A stretch of DNA of 64,000 nt, taken from Dasyornis broadbenti. Lineage: Eukaryota > Chordata > Aves > Passeriformes > Dasyornithidae. Shown piece after piece: positions 49,743-62,944 of the stretch. The position numbers and the translations under genes are program-made. The notes below the pieces were generated by a model, which saw nothing but the letters and a program-made list of their open reading frames with translations, ran no database searches and had not been told where the DNA came from. Position 1 is the stretch's first letter, and each line of letters opens with the position of its first letter. Where the stretch lies: assembly GCA_013397935.1 (NCBI GenBank), contig VZRN01005622.1, forward strand, positions 3,519,329 through 3,583,328. The letters run 5' to 3'.

Positions 49743-52597
49743 GCAAAGCTACCGAATGTATAAAAGGTATTCCTAACTTTCCAGCCAGACAAAAGTATTT
49801 TAGTATACTTTCTCCTCCATTCATTTTTTTCTGTATGTCTGTTTTCCACGATGCTTAAGTAACCTAAACCTAGATATCTCCTGTTTTCCCTTACTTTATT
49901 ATTGTAGCTAAAAGCAATTTATATGGAAACAAGTAGTTCAAATCTAAACCCTGCCACTGGAACTCACCTAAATGGTAACAAAAATCTTCTGAGATGCAGT
50001 TTTTATTTATTTTGAAGATTCATCCTTTCTTTCTGCATTGTAAGGCTGTGATTGCACTCCTTTAGCATACAAAATCAGTGGTGAAATGGAAGAGTAATGG
50101 ATTATGATGTAATAAACAATTTGAAATTGATAGAATATAATTTCTTAAATTAATATTTTATCTTTAATTATTGGATTTTTACCCTGTTCTAGTGGGTCTT
50201 TTGGAAGAAAGTACTTTCTACTGTTAGGTTCCAGTACAGTTCAAGATGCCAACAATCCACTACTGAGGCTCTTCTTTAAGAGCGATATTAACATATGCAG
50301 CTTAGAAGTTACAGTTAGCTTCTGCTTCACAGTCAGTCAGAGGTAAGAAGATGTACAAGAGATTCTGAGATGGCCAGAAAACTGGTAGAATAGCTTGACC
50401 TGGATTTTGTACAAGTTCTGAGTCTCCCAGGATGCGCCCAGTGTTACAGAATTGCAGCTGCCTGAGGTCCCCCTTTACTGACTGCTTTTACAGTGGATCT
50501 GAATGGGTTGTGGGGACATTTCAGGTTGAATTCATGCCCTTACTGCAGAGTACAGCTGAGGTGGAGACACCAATATCTGAAGGTAATTGCTCAACTACAG
50601 CAGCCAAATGCCACCAACATACAAAATTGTTGATTTATGTCACACAAAGGCAGCATGGAAAGCAAGCACCTGGGTCAAATGTGCTTTTTCAATTTTTTTC
50701 CTTTACTTTCTTCCTGCATTCAGTCACAAGAAATGATACAGAGCCAGTCTGAAGAGTGGAACTGAATGTTTGTGGGAAGACTGTCAATTTTAAAGCAGAC
50801 TCAGGTGTAGATTTAATGGCCATATCAGAAAAGAAGTTTCGCTCCCCTCACAGCTGAACCAACTGTGGCTACTCCAAATAATCTTAGAGGCAGCATAAAG
50901 ACAAGGAGGAAAGGCTGTGTCTTTAATACTTGTCTCGGGAGACTTTAGACTGATATGTTCCTTCATCAGAACTCTTACTATTGTCTTGATGAAAAGAATG
51001 AAAGAAAAATTTAAAGTGAATACATTGGACTCATTTATCAGTTACGTGCACTCTGTCAGTGTTTAGAACATTGAAACTATAAACTTCAGAAAATTTCCTT
51101 TCTCACACTTTTCAAATAGCCTCCAGCACAACAGTATTGGGCCGGCTACATTCGGCATCTTGATCAGACCCTGATGCGTCAGGAAAATTGAAAAGCGTAA
51201 CAGAGTTGTTCTGTGTTACAAGCACAGTATCATCTGCCGTCACACTGGGAAGAAGGATGTAAACACCCAGACATGTGAGAACTTCAAAAAACTCTGAGAA
51301 CGTGGGGAATTAAAAAAAAAAAAAAAAATTATAACTTTCTAACTGTGGAATGAAAGATATTCTCTTGAAGCAGAGGTAAGGATGTTCTAGCTACCTTCCA
51401 AACAAATCATCACTCTTGTCATCCTCTAGTCAGGCTGAGGCATGGCCATGGAAACACTCCTCAGCCTGCCCCCAGGATTTAATTGATTGCTAAAGAGGTA
51501 CTACAGTGACCTCGTGTTAGGCTGTTCTGCTCATCAAACCTGTCAGGACAGGTTTTGAAAGGTAAGGGTAGATAAAAGTCTCTGTTGGTATGTTCTGTGT
51601 CTAATGCATTCATTTAACAAAACCAGTATTTTAAAGTTTAAGGAACTTTCTTTGTTTTTTAAAAACAAAGTAACTGTAAGTTAAAAAACTAAAAGCTATG
51701 AAACCACAGTAGGTTCTTTGTATTTATCTCATGCATCAATTAAAATTTTTGCCACATGGAGAACATGAAGGTATATGTTTTATCTTAACTCTCAAGCACT
51801 TTTGTATCCCAAGGACAGAGTAATCATCTGATTAATGGCTGTAACATCACATAACATGAATGTACATTCCAAGCCTGCAGAAAATGTTGATTATTTCTTC
51901 CCTTTCATATATGGAATATGAAACACTCAACTTCTCCCTAATTTTCCTTTAAGTATACACAATGCTACTTTTAATTAAAACAACATTTTAAGGATAAAAC
52001 TGAATGTGTAGAGATCAGATATGACTTCCCTTCTATAGTTGTCTTCCAGGCATTATTACTAAGATTTTGTGAGGGAAGAATTAAACAGAAAGTAGGGTTT
52101 AGTTTTATTATAAATGTGAATCACATCATTAGGAGATAATACTATATTATTTTTCTGAATTGACAATGAACATGATCACCTTAACAGGCACCTTTTGATG
52201 CAGTATTTAAAATAAGTGAAGGATGTGTTAGGAATAAAATAGAACCGCAGGTGGTGTTTTGGTTTCCCTGTCCCACACTTCAAATACCAGGAATAAATTA
52301 ATGAATAAAAAAGTCTACTTGAAGTTTGGAAAAGACTTTATTAATTGTTAAAATATTTAGTTTCCTGGTTTGGCTCTGAATTAGAAACTTCAAATCATAA
52401 ATCAAATATTTCAAAACAGCAAGGTTTTAAGTTAAATGTTAACCGTTGTTTAATCACTAATTTTCTTCTTAGTAGTGGCAATACTGAGATAGGGTGTGAT
52501 GTCTTTCAAATTCTAGCATAAATGTAATGAGCCTTTTTCCCTGGCTTACTGAGGACATTTTTTCCATTCTCAGGCTCAGGGTTCACTTTATTGTTGA
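49743..52597. other. Unique non-coding sequence
   Basis: No gene is supported. A 17-base A run lies at 51312-51328. Small inverted repeats are at 51535-51558 (CAAACCTGTC / GACAGGTTTTG, two-base loop and one bulge) and 51650-51670 (CTTTGTTTTT / AAAAACAAAG). Donor-like GTAAGG follows the first, but no exon could be drawn. Confidence 0.5.
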
Positions 52598-53080
52598 CGT
52601 GTACATGACTGCATCACTTGGGGAGCATGTGTGGGTGTCACTCGTGCAGCCGCATCCTCACCGCCCTGGGGAAGGGCTCAGCACCGGCAGGGCTCTGCTT
52701 GTTTGACAAAGCTCCTCCAGAAAAGGCTGGGGCTAATTTTGAAAGTCAGACAAATGACAGGCAGGGGAGCTCACTGTCCTCCCCGCTGTGCCGCCATGGC
52801 ACTGATTCACAGGAGAACAGATGACTTTGCCAAGGCTGGAAAGAAAATGTGTGGCAGAGCTGATTACTGGCATGAGAGCGGGGCAATGCATCAGCTGCAA
52901 AAGCATCAGTGCTGTGTGTTCTGTGGCCTTTGCCTGGAAACTATCTGCCTCTCCCTTGTTAGGGCTGAAAGATTGGGACTCTTGCCTTCTGCAGGAATTA
53001 GTGTCAGCTGAGCTCAGAGCAGCGGCTGGCATTGCCTTCCACACCACCCATCAGTGCAGCGACTGGAAATCTAACTGATC
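52598..53080. promoter_or_regulatory. GC-richer block, candidate regulatory element or exon
   Basis: About ten CpGs, several clustered at 52642-52665 and 52780-52795, and the highest local GC outside the CR1 copies. Three plus frames (52618-52824, 52631-53011, 52821-53078) and one minus frame (52733-53047) overlap, a sign of few stops rather than coding. The longest (126 codons) has a cysteine-rich patch HQCCVFCGLCLETICL but no zinc-finger spacing I can name. Possible enhancer or first exon of a non-coding RNA. Confidence 0.25.
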
Positions 53081-56000
53081 ACCTCCTTGAGAAAACACGG
53101 TGATCAAAAAACCTGCACAACCAAGGTCCTGATTCAGAACTCCGTGTTTGGTTACTAAAGAGCTGATTCTATGCCAGTAGCCTGACAAGCCTAGGTCTCA
53201 TTGTAGTGATTATTGTCATGTAATGATTAGGGTCAATTACGTTGGCAGGCACTCTGAGATGTCTAGTTGGTGCTGGGATATAGAAAAGCTTGTATGAAGC
53301 TAAGCCTTCCTTAATGAAAAAGTAAAGTTCAAAGTAGTGTATAGAGGAGTAAAAAGGGTATTTATGCAAGAGGAAATAAATTAAAAGTCTGTAGAGAGGA
53401 AAAGATGTGAAGATAGATGAAAGTAAGTGTGTGAATTGCTTCTGAAAAAACATTAAGGTATGATACCATCTGTATAAATTATAACAACACAATTTATGTT
53501 TTAAAAATCTTATTCATATTTATTTTCATCTGGTTGTGTGTCTTTTTCTAGTATGAAATATTGCATGTTTTTTCTCGACTGTTCCCTGTAATAAGGCATT
53601 TGCCATGGTATTACAAGATAATAATAACTTTCTCTGACAATGTATCTCTCTCCATGTTTTCTGGGTGTTTTATTTTCCCTTTAATATTGTTGACAGGTGG
53701 GTTGAGATCAGAATAGCAAATCTGCATAATTCAAATGAGAAGGCCATGTAGGGATTGTCCTGTTTGAACTGTACAGAGATTTGTGTCTGAAAAACAGTCC
53801 CATTGAGTCAGTGGAAGGACTAAAGGATTTGAACAACACACTGTCACTTTTTCATCTGTCCTGTAAGGAAAACTTTAAAACATACAATAACATAATGATG
53901 TGTTACTCTCATGTATTTGTATATAGGTGGCAAATTAGCAGAGGAGGGAGAAAGACAAGTCTTTGATCCTAAAGGAAGAGGAAGAACATTGAAACAAAAT
54001 ATTCCTGACTAATTAAATATGTGTTATTAGATGGGGGGAAAATAATAAAAAAAAAGTCCTTAATTTTGTGAAGAAAGAGGAGACAATGACAGGCTGAGGA
54101 GTCAACACAGCTGGGTGGGCCAAATACAGCAACAGCATCCAGCAGATACAACTACACTGAACACTGAACTCATGTTCACTGCTGAGCTTCTTTATATTTC
54201 ACACAACTTATCTTCTGCCTCTGGGTTAAGCCGGCTGTTCCAAGGTTCTTGGTGTCCACCATAGCTGCTGCTGGATGGCAAAAGCAAACATATAACATGG
54301 CTGGATTAAAAGAGCAGGTGCTCCCATTTCCTTAAACCCAGCAGGATCAGCTGAATGAATGTTTCTTTTTTGTTCTCCAAGTCAGGCAGGGATTTCCACA
54401 ATTATTCAAGTAATTTGAGCTCATTCCAAAGTATTTCAAATCAGTGTTTGAAAGCACTGGTGGGTGTGCTGATTGCATGTTCCATTATCTTAATAGGTCG
54501 ATTCATTTACTACCTGGTTACTAGTAGAGTGTTGTGTTGTGCCAGTGATGGTAAGATATTGATGACTTCTGACTTCAGGCAAAAATGTGTTTCAGTGCTT
54601 GGTTTTGTTAAAAGCCTGTTCTTCACTATATCTGGGGCTATGCATGCTTTTCACTTCATAGTTTCTCTGGATATGAGAATAAATAATAAATTATCATTAA
54701 TAAATTAGCAGGACTTGACAAAAGAGTAAGTGCAAATGATGGATTTCAATGTAACCCATAGAGTATAGTCCTGGATTCATTGAAATAAATGGCAGATATC
54801 TGAATCTTCAATGGAAACAGTTTTATAAAAATATTTTCTTATCTTAACTAGATGTTAAACTAATATTGACTTAAGCCTTCCCTCACTAAGTTGAATTGAA
54901 ATTAATGTGAGTGGAAATAGAAAAAAATCTACTGCTGAGAAAAAAGATTCCTTCAGTTGCAAGTATTGATGTGGTCTCATGTATTTTATGGGCTCTGCTT
55001 ACATAGGACATTACGAGTAGAAATAGAGGTGACGGAATGGCCACCAAAGTTATTAGGGTGCTGTTTGTTTTATTGCTCTGAGTAGATTGGTTGATTTCAG
55101 AATAACCCAAGTTAATGGAGCTGCCAGTGTAAGTACAGTGAGCACGATTTAGATCTTGACACATACATATTTATGTATTGTGGTGTTGTGGAGCACTACT
55201 TCAAGACATGATTATTCTATTAAGTCCTTGCGTTCATTCAAATTTTTCACATGCTGCTTCTTATTTACAAAATGTTATCCAGGCCTTGCAAGACCTAATG
55301 AATTTTTAATTGTGAGCCAATGATACAGGTTTCTGCAAACACTCTGAAGCCATCCATCATTAAATACATTTTACCAAACAATTTTCCTTTGTTTGCTTGA
55401 ATCTTATCTCTCTCTTTCCATCTTATCTCTTAACTTCATTAAAATATAAGACCTAAGTTACTCAGCTTTTGAGTGCCCTATGTATTATCAAAATTCTGAC
55501 TGAATGCTCATTTACATACAGTCAAATCTCAAGTTGATAGCTATCTCATTATGTGTCTGGAAAAAACTTTAGCACATATGAATTGTACTGGTTTGACTGA
55601 TTTGTCATCATGTCATTTCCTTGAAAAATGCGCACAGATGTTATGTGAATAAAAAATGGACTTGTTCCTTTACATTGTCTAATGTAAATAGATAATCCAA
55701 TCTTCCATGCTGGTTTCACCATTCTAGTGAAAAAAAAAATAGTTGGTTTTTTTTTTTTTTTGCTATCTAAAATGTCTTTGTATGAAAAAAAATATTCTTG
55801 GTGAGCAATGCTGTTAGAGAAACTACACATGCACTTCTCTCTATTAATGTTCTTCTTTTGCTATTGTTCAAGTAGGGTGTATTTTTATTGCATTTTATAC
55901 CTCAGATGCTGGGCAGCTGATGTGAACATCAGAAGATTCTTCTTGTATTTTGAAAGAACAGTAAAACCTGCCAAATTTGGACTGCAAAATCAATATGTGC

Positions 56001-58030
56001 ATTCATGGTTTGGATTATAAAAACAGTTTATGATAAATGAGATGTTACTTCTGAAATTTTGACAAAATGTAAATTAAAGGAAAAGAAGTGATTTTTTTTT
56101 TAACCATGATACACAGTGTAGTGAAAAGTGACACTGCTAAGATATAAAGGATAGTTACCAGTGGAAAAATATAGGTTTTCCATAAATTTTATTGATTTTT
56201 AAATTTTTATATAGGACCCCTGCTCCAACGTCTGTTACATTCTTTAAGTTTTTTTCAAACAGGCAAGTGTGAATGTACAATTTAAGTATGTTAATCAACT
56301 TTTCCAAATTAAAATAATAACCTGTGAGTTCTTGGCGTTGACAGAAAACAAAGCATAGTAATTTTGTTATTTTGAGATTATCAGAAACTTTCATAACTAA
56401 AGAAGAGATAGAATTGGAAACTTCATGTTGGAGAGGTAAATTGGTATATACCAACTGTTACTTAGTGAAGCCTATAATTCATAGTTTCTCTGAGCATTAA
56501 AATAAGAGTAAAGGAATGTAGTTTGTTATTTCATTTTTATGTGAGTCATGGTATTTCTGATTTGTTGGAATGGTGGTACAAAATCCTCTTTGCGACTCAA
56601 AGTGCATGATCAAATACTCATTGACTAACACAGAACAGATTAAGGAGCTTATAAAACACATCAGCAATTTTGCTTTCCTTAATTGTCATAAAATTTGAGT
56701 GAAATAAACAATGTCAATACTTTGAGAGCTAAGTTGCAGAGTAACGTGGTAGGGTATAGAAACTTTTGGGCAAAGGCTTTTTTTGTAGCCCAAAGTCTTC
56801 CTTCTGATATGTCCGATGCCTGAGTGAAGCAAGCAGGTGCAATACTATGGCATAATAGCGGGGATACAGAATTAAAAAATCCTGCTTTGGAATACATTTC
56901 AGAAAACAGTTAAGAAAGTTCAGCAGAGGACCTCAGTGCCTGAAGGGGCGTTTCCTCTGGGTACCCAGACAGAAGGATGGCTGTACTCCAAGGCTTTGTC
57001 AGTCTTTCAAGGGAGAGACCTCAGATGTTCTCAGCTGGCTGGTATCTTTGACAGAAATGGAGGGGACAATATGAAATTAGATATTAAAGAAAAATTGTTT
57101 ATGCAATACAAGGGCATCTTTTCAGATATGGCTTATAACTGTTTATTTAGACATTTTCCTTCTTAGACTAACTGCAAGGTCTTCCAAATTTCAGTCTAAA
57201 CCCAAGATTCAGGTGGGTTTGGGTTTCAAGCTCCAGAGGTTTGTGGTTTATGGCCTCTTTGTGGGCAGCTGTTGTATCCTTGGCACTCTGAAAACCTTGC
57301 CATGTATCATGAGACAGATTCAGCTAGGTTAAATGTCTTTTATTCCTCTATGTTTGTGTGTCCACACAGAAAAGGCTGTTTTAATGTGCTATTCAAAATA
57401 GTTGAAATGAAAGAACTCTCCAATTTACAATGTTGTCTGGATCTGGTTTTGAAGACATCAGCCCTTGAAACAGAAGATAATTCTCTCTTTTTACAAAATT
57501 GGTAAACCACAAAACCCAAAAAACCAGTGAAAATCCTGAATGACTTAAAATCCTTTGTGAGCAAAGGGACTTACCCACGGAATAGTAGGATTGATTTCAT
57601 CCCCTTTGTTTCTCACTAAGGATTATTTTTTAGCACACGCTAAGAGATATTTCGGTGGAAATCCACTGAAGCAAGTGGGCTTTTGGCATCTAAATCAGTG
57701 TTGGAAATATCCACTGCACACCTAGAAATTTCACTCTGGAAATGACCAGTGGGTTCTTGTTTAGTTAAGTCAACAAGATTCATAAAAGCAGCAACAGGGA
57801 TAATTTACAAAACCTATTAACTATTTTCTTCCTCTTGAGAAAATACATTAGATAGGACCATGTGGGTGTACAATAGTGAGGGCTATGGTATTACATTGAG
57901 AGAACCCTCTATTACATTATGTAGCATTTAAAGCCAGTTTTTATAGATATAAAGGTATAGCTGAAATTCAGTTAAGGTTGAAATACACTGTCCTTTGAAA
58001 TATCTCTTCAGCATTTTTGACTAGCTTTGA
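53081..58030. other. Unique AT-rich non-coding sequence
   Basis: No gene is supported. A and T runs are at 54046-54055, 55727-55739 and 55747-55762. Frames such as 53169-53492 (minus) and 54355-54708 (plus) are hydrophobic chance frames with no family motif. Confidence 0.5.
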
Positions 58031-58048
58031 TTTTTTTTTTTTTTTTTT
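58031..58048 (+). repeat. T18 homopolymer
   Basis: Eighteen T in a row followed by AAG. It has no flanking gene-derived sequence, so it is not a retrocopy tail that I can support. Confidence 0.9.
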
Positions 58049-58454
58049 AAGAATAGAAAAGGATGATATTTTTCAAACGTCTGAAGTATAGGGAAAAAAA
58101 TGAAAAAGGTTGCCTTTTCAGAAAGCTTTCTTCAACTTTTTCATTTAGTCTTTTAGAAAGGGCAGGGTTATGCAAACTCAAGATGTAAATAACAAAGAAC
58201 AGTAGAAAAGACCTTACAGAAAATAAGGAGGGCAATATTCTCAGTTACACTCTCTTAATGAGGGGATTATTTGTTTTTCCCTAAACAGGAAAATCTATTA
58301 TGGAGAAAAAACCTACATTTTAATATATTAGGTACAAATTTGACTGACACTCTGTATATTTTGAGGAACAGTAACTAAAAACTATAAATAATGCATTTTT
58401 GCCCTGGACCGGTTTACGTCTAGATTACTACAAAGTTCGGTGTGTCTATTGGAG

Positions 58455-58535
58455 TTTTAAAAATATTTATATAAATTATATATAATTTAATAAAAATATG
58501 TATTATATATATTAAATATTTGTATAAGTTATTTA
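58455..58535. repeat. AT-rich low-complexity stretch
   Basis: About 80 bases with only a few G and almost no C, made of TATATAAATTATATATAATT-like palindromic runs. It yields the Y/I/N-rich minus frame 58420-58614, which is not a gene. Confidence 0.8.
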
Positions 58536-60849
58536 GGTGAAGGGTCTGAAATGAAGGGAAATAGGAGCTCTGAAGAAAACAGTTGATTGCGTAATGCCAT
58601 GAGAAATATCTCAATATTGTACAAATACAGTTTGCTGTAGGTGACTACAGAATAATCATTCTAGTGCTAAAATTGATGAAGACAACTGTTTTCTCAGGAA
58701 TCTGACTTCAAACCTTGACTCTTAGGGCTGACCTTGTGTAAGTGGTAACTAATGACACAAAAAACTTCACCATTAGGTAGATGTTGTGCCAACATCTATC
58801 CATGTCGGGGATTCTGTGAATTAATAGACTACTTCAGGAGTTCAATAACATGGGCAAATGTCCATCCGTGGAATGCTCTTGAAAAATGATGGTAATATGA
58901 ATAAAATATAAAGAACAAGAAGTGTAGCACAAATAACTTGTGATAGAAGCCAGTGTGAACCACAAAGAAGCAGAATCATCTTACAGCAGAAAAGCCTGTG
59001 TTGCAAATTCTAATAGCGAGAGAAGTGAATCTATAGTAGACACATGAAGATTTAGCAGGTGGAAACCATAATATGCCAAGGGGTATTTTTTCTTGTTTTC
59101 AGAACTCCCACACTTCTAGTAACCGATATTATTGTTATATTTCTGTATGCAGAAAAAAATTGTCTTTGGAAGGATTTCTCTGAAAATTTATCTTGCCTTT
59201 CTGCTGTATTTTCTGATATTACTTACATGCTCTATTTTGAAAATAAATAGTCTGTGTGACAGAATCTGAATTTTTCAACGTGCTAGTAATATGTAGCAAT
59301 GTCACAATGAAAGTAACGGTTTGATGTTTCCATGTTATTAAACTTCAATTTAGTTCTTCAAAGTTATAAAATACTAAAATTCTCCACACATTTAAAGCTG
59401 GAACACTTAAAAATACCTTATTGATGAACAGCATTGGTATATTAGGCCTTTTAATCCAATTTAATGAAATGTGGAGAACTTCAAGCAATTAATTTTCTTG
59501 CATTTTAAATTACTCATATAATTTTTATTATTAATATTTTGTGGTTTCAGAAATTATCTTTTATAACAGAGCAATATTAATAGATTTCTTAACCTAGACT
59601 AAATGAATGCTTATGCTTGATAGTTCATACCATTTAACAAAACTCTAAAATCTCAGAACATTTTTTTTTTTTGGATAGTCTAAAATACTTTTGTCTTATA
59701 GTCTAGCTTGGATTTATAAGGTTTAGTGAACACTCACTTTTCTCAACAGGTTTGCAGCTTTTCAAGGCTGCACTCCTGCCATGCAGTTCCCCTTGAGCTT
59801 CAATTTGTGACATGCAGAGAGAGCTACAGAGATTCTGGTTGGGGATGGATTTCCAGATGCACCTTTTCCTTTGCTGTTTGTCTGGGTACATAGAGCCAGT
59901 CCTGTGAAATGCTGTGTGTTTCTTAATTTCTTAATTTATCTGTGTGGGAATTGACAGTGGAATGCAGAGTGCAAGCAGGCTCAGAAGTACCTCCTAAAAC
60001 TGTGGATGGAGAAGAAAACAGACTAATCCAGACCTCTTGTGACTTGTGTGTATGAGTCAAGTGTCTTAAAAGTAAGAACAGAAAAAATACACACCTTTAC
60101 AGGAAACACTTGGTTGTCCCCAGTTGCCTAAATTGTCAAAAGTTCCTTTTATCCAAGTGTAGTGTTTCTACTTATCTCAGTATGTTGGTAAGTTAAACTA
60201 TGCATTTCCTTGTTTATAGCAATGATTACATTTTCCCAGTCTTCCCTTAAAATGTTTCAAGTGGAGTATACCTTATTAAAAAAATAATTGTGAATGCTTA
60301 ATTTTATATTGTTTTATCCATATTAAATTAAACCAGAGCAAATATCTGAAGAAAAAGCAACAACAATAACTTAAAATGCTAAAAGATTTACTTTAGTGAC
60401 CACTGGAGAGTCACAACGACCTTCATTAATCTGCTTAGCTTTTTGAGGGAGATTTACCTTTTTGTTTTCCTGCATGTGTTTCATTTAAAAGGTGCATGCT
60501 GTGTGCCAGGAGAGGAGAATAGCTATATTTCTTACAGTTATTTTAAAACCCTGAGAAGGTTTTTGTTGTTGTTTTATTTCACAGATGCCTGAAAAACTTT
60601 CTGTACTCAGTCTGGGTACAAGCCTAGGTACAGTCATGGGACTGAAAATGAGTTTTGATCATGTACTCAAAGTATTGTCATGATACAGGGCTGGTGATTG
60701 TTTAGTATTTGTTATGGTATCAGAAAGGATCACCCTCATCAGTGAACTGATGAACAGGATAATTCAAGGAAGAATTGACATTGCTTGAGGCCAAAATGCT
60801 GAAATGTTCTTCAATAGAATTGTAACCACATGAGAGAATTTTGGAGAAT
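58536..60849. other. Unique AT-rich non-coding sequence
   Basis: No gene is supported. T run at 59661-59672. The stretch at 59740-59890 is GC-richer but has no motif. Confidence 0.5.
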
Positions 60850-61191
60850 GAATAAAGGTCATTTGGTCCATCAAGACATATTCTTTTCAGTAGACTGTTT
60901 CCCCAAGGGTGATATCTAATTGTTTCTTGAATGACACTGGTGCTTTTTTGCCTCTACAACTTTGCCTGCAGGCTATTCTAAGTATTTATTATTCTCTACG
61001 TGAAAAGGTGCTTTCTGATATATATGCTGAATTTATTTTTTATTTTCCAGTAAAGCTCTCTTGTCCTATAATTTGTGCTGGAATGGAAATAATAATTTGA
61101 GTTAACATTATTTGTGGCAGTTAAGACTTTATATGCTTCAAAAGAGACAGTTCTACCCTGTCCTTAAAGTTAGATGCCCAGATTTATAATC
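60850..61191 (-). mobile_element. Probable ancient CR1/L3-like LINE 3' end
   Basis: The plus strand follows the antisense order of CR1/L3 3' ends: GGTCATTTGGTCCATCAAG, a segment like 'CTCTACAACTTTGCCTGCAG', 'TATTATTCTCTACGTGAAAA' then 'GGTGCTTTCTGATAT', 'CTCTCTTGTCCTATAATTTG', and finally 'AAGTTAGATGCCCAG'. These match in order the positions of GGTCATC-GTCCA, the GTGAAAAAGTTTTTCCTAATAT stretch, the CTTGTCCTAT stretch and the AACATGCCCAG stretch of CR1 and L3 consensus. Divergence is high and no RT peptide is readable, so the insertion predates the other CR1 copies by a long time. Family could be CR1, L3 or a related amniote LINE. Confidence 0.55.
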
Positions 61192-61933
61192 TAAAACCAC
61201 AACTGCATATCAAAGGATGGCAGGGCTCTCCCTAGGAAGATTTCACATCAGAATCAGTTTTATTTCCCTGAATGTGCTTTACTGATGTTGTTGATGCTCT
61301 GTCCCCCATTGACCAAAAGCCTGTCCAATACAGAACATCTGATGACACTTGATGTCTTTTTAACATCAGCTAAAGGGAAGACAAATGCAAGATGTATTTT
61401 AAACGTATTTTGACAGGCAGAAAAATGAGAGGCAATAGCTAGGGACATATCAGTAAAAGTTCACTAACTCCTCATTTGTTCTTTTTTCAAAACATCTCAG
61501 TCTTACTTTAGTTTGGGAGGATTTAAAAGACAAATCAGATTGTCTGCACTGCCTAACTTTTAGCAGTATCAGACCTGGGTTGCTGGCCTTCAAGAAGGGG
61601 TGTCTAATCTTCCTGAGTCTTTACAGTTTTTGCCCTGTACTGGCCTGACAGGCCAAGCAGCTGATTAGGCAATTCAGTCACAGTCCTATTTATGTGTGTT
61701 TTTTTACTGTGTCAGGCTCCAAAAAACCAGCCAAGACAGTGTTTAGCTGTGTGTGACAAACTGCTGCAGCAGCATGCTCTCCATGCTACATTTCTTTCTG
61801 GAGACAAAGAAATCAAAGTTTCTTCCTCTCTCACCATTCCCCATCCAACCATCCTCCCCTGCTTCCATCCATACCTATCCTTTAGCAGCAGAATCTTTAC
61901 TTGGCTTCAGATGGCCCAAGTCTACCACTCCTC
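61192..61933. other. Unique non-coding sequence
   Basis: No gene is supported. The frame 61692-62180 runs through the A-rich repeat and the N gap and is not interpretable. Confidence 0.5.
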
Positions 61934-61977
61934 AACAAAAAAAAAAACAAAAAAAACCAACAACAACAACAAAAAAA
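61934..61977 (+). repeat. A-rich repeat with (CAA)n
   Basis: A runs broken by C, then CAACAACAACAAC and more A, directly against the assembly gap. The simple sequence probably caused the gap. Confidence 0.9.
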
Positions 61978-62037
61978 NNNNNNNNNNNNNNNNNNNNNNN
62001 NNNNNNNNNNNNNNNNNNNNNNNNNNNNNNNNNNNNN
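61978..62037. other. Assembly gap, 60 N
   Basis: Sixty consecutive undetermined bases. The true length and content are unknown. Confidence 1.
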
Positions 62038-62944
62038 AACAAGAAAAATCACTTTTTCTAACATTTCTGAGAAGCTTCTTGAAACTTCCTACTGAAAATA
62101 GCCACAGAACATCATATAATCTCCTGTGGCAGACCCTGCTAACACTCTTCTTCCAGCAGCCTGGATTTCACATTAATTGAGGGTCTGTATTATTAGCATT
62201 TCTAAGGACATGAGAGCCAGGTTTTATAGCTGAGGAGCTGCATGGGTTTTAGGGAAGGAAAGCTCACTGCCATCAGTTAAGCACTGAGACATTGCTGTGT
62301 GCAGGTTGTGTGAAAAGCTTTCTGGAAATGCACCGAGTGCCTCCACCCTGGCCCTGAGCCACAGACATTGACCCTCGGTGGAAGATCTGTAAATCAAGTC
62401 CTCCTACACGTGGAGAGAGTTGTGTAAAGGGTGCAAACAAGTGTCAGAATAGTAATAAAACACTTTTATTTAGAGACTTAAAAAATACCAGGCTTTAGGG
62501 AGGACTTTGACATTTCTAGAAATTATTCTTTAGAAAAGAACCAACACTATACCTCCTCGCTTTCTGCTGGATAAACAGCGCTCAAATCAAGGTCTTCAAT
62601 TTGTTAAAAAACAAGCAAGCAAGAAAATGTCATGGCCAATTTCCAGTCCTGAAGGAGAATTCCTTCCCTCACTATGAATTCTTGTATTAGCTAGTTTTCC
62701 AAAGTGCATTCAAGATGAGACAGCTTCAAGCTGTTCTGAATAACCATTTCATTGAAGTGATTTCAGACATCAGCAAGGTCTACTGAGACTCTCTTACCCC
62801 TCATTGAACAACAAGAACAATCACGGTAATTATTTCAAATCATTTTTACACGGGAAGAGCAGGGATCCATGAATGCATCCATGGCGGAATTTGTGCCATC
62901 TTCAATAGTTTAATCACCCATTTAGCCTAGAATGCCCTGCAGTA
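62038..62944. other. Unique non-coding sequence
   Basis: No gene is supported. The part at about 62300-62420 is GC-richer (CCTCCACCCTGGCCCTGAG) with no repeat match that I recognise. Confidence 0.5.

Noticed and set aside
51312..51328. A17 run as a processed-pseudogene tail
   Set aside because: No gene-like sequence precedes it and no target-site duplication was seen.
53169..53492. 107-codon hydrophobic minus-strand frame that could suggest a membrane protein
   Set aside because: Hydrophobic only because the DNA is A/T-rich; no defined membrane segments, neighbours or splice signals.
61692..62180. 162-codon frame across the gap
   Set aside because: It includes undetermined bases and an A-rich repeat.
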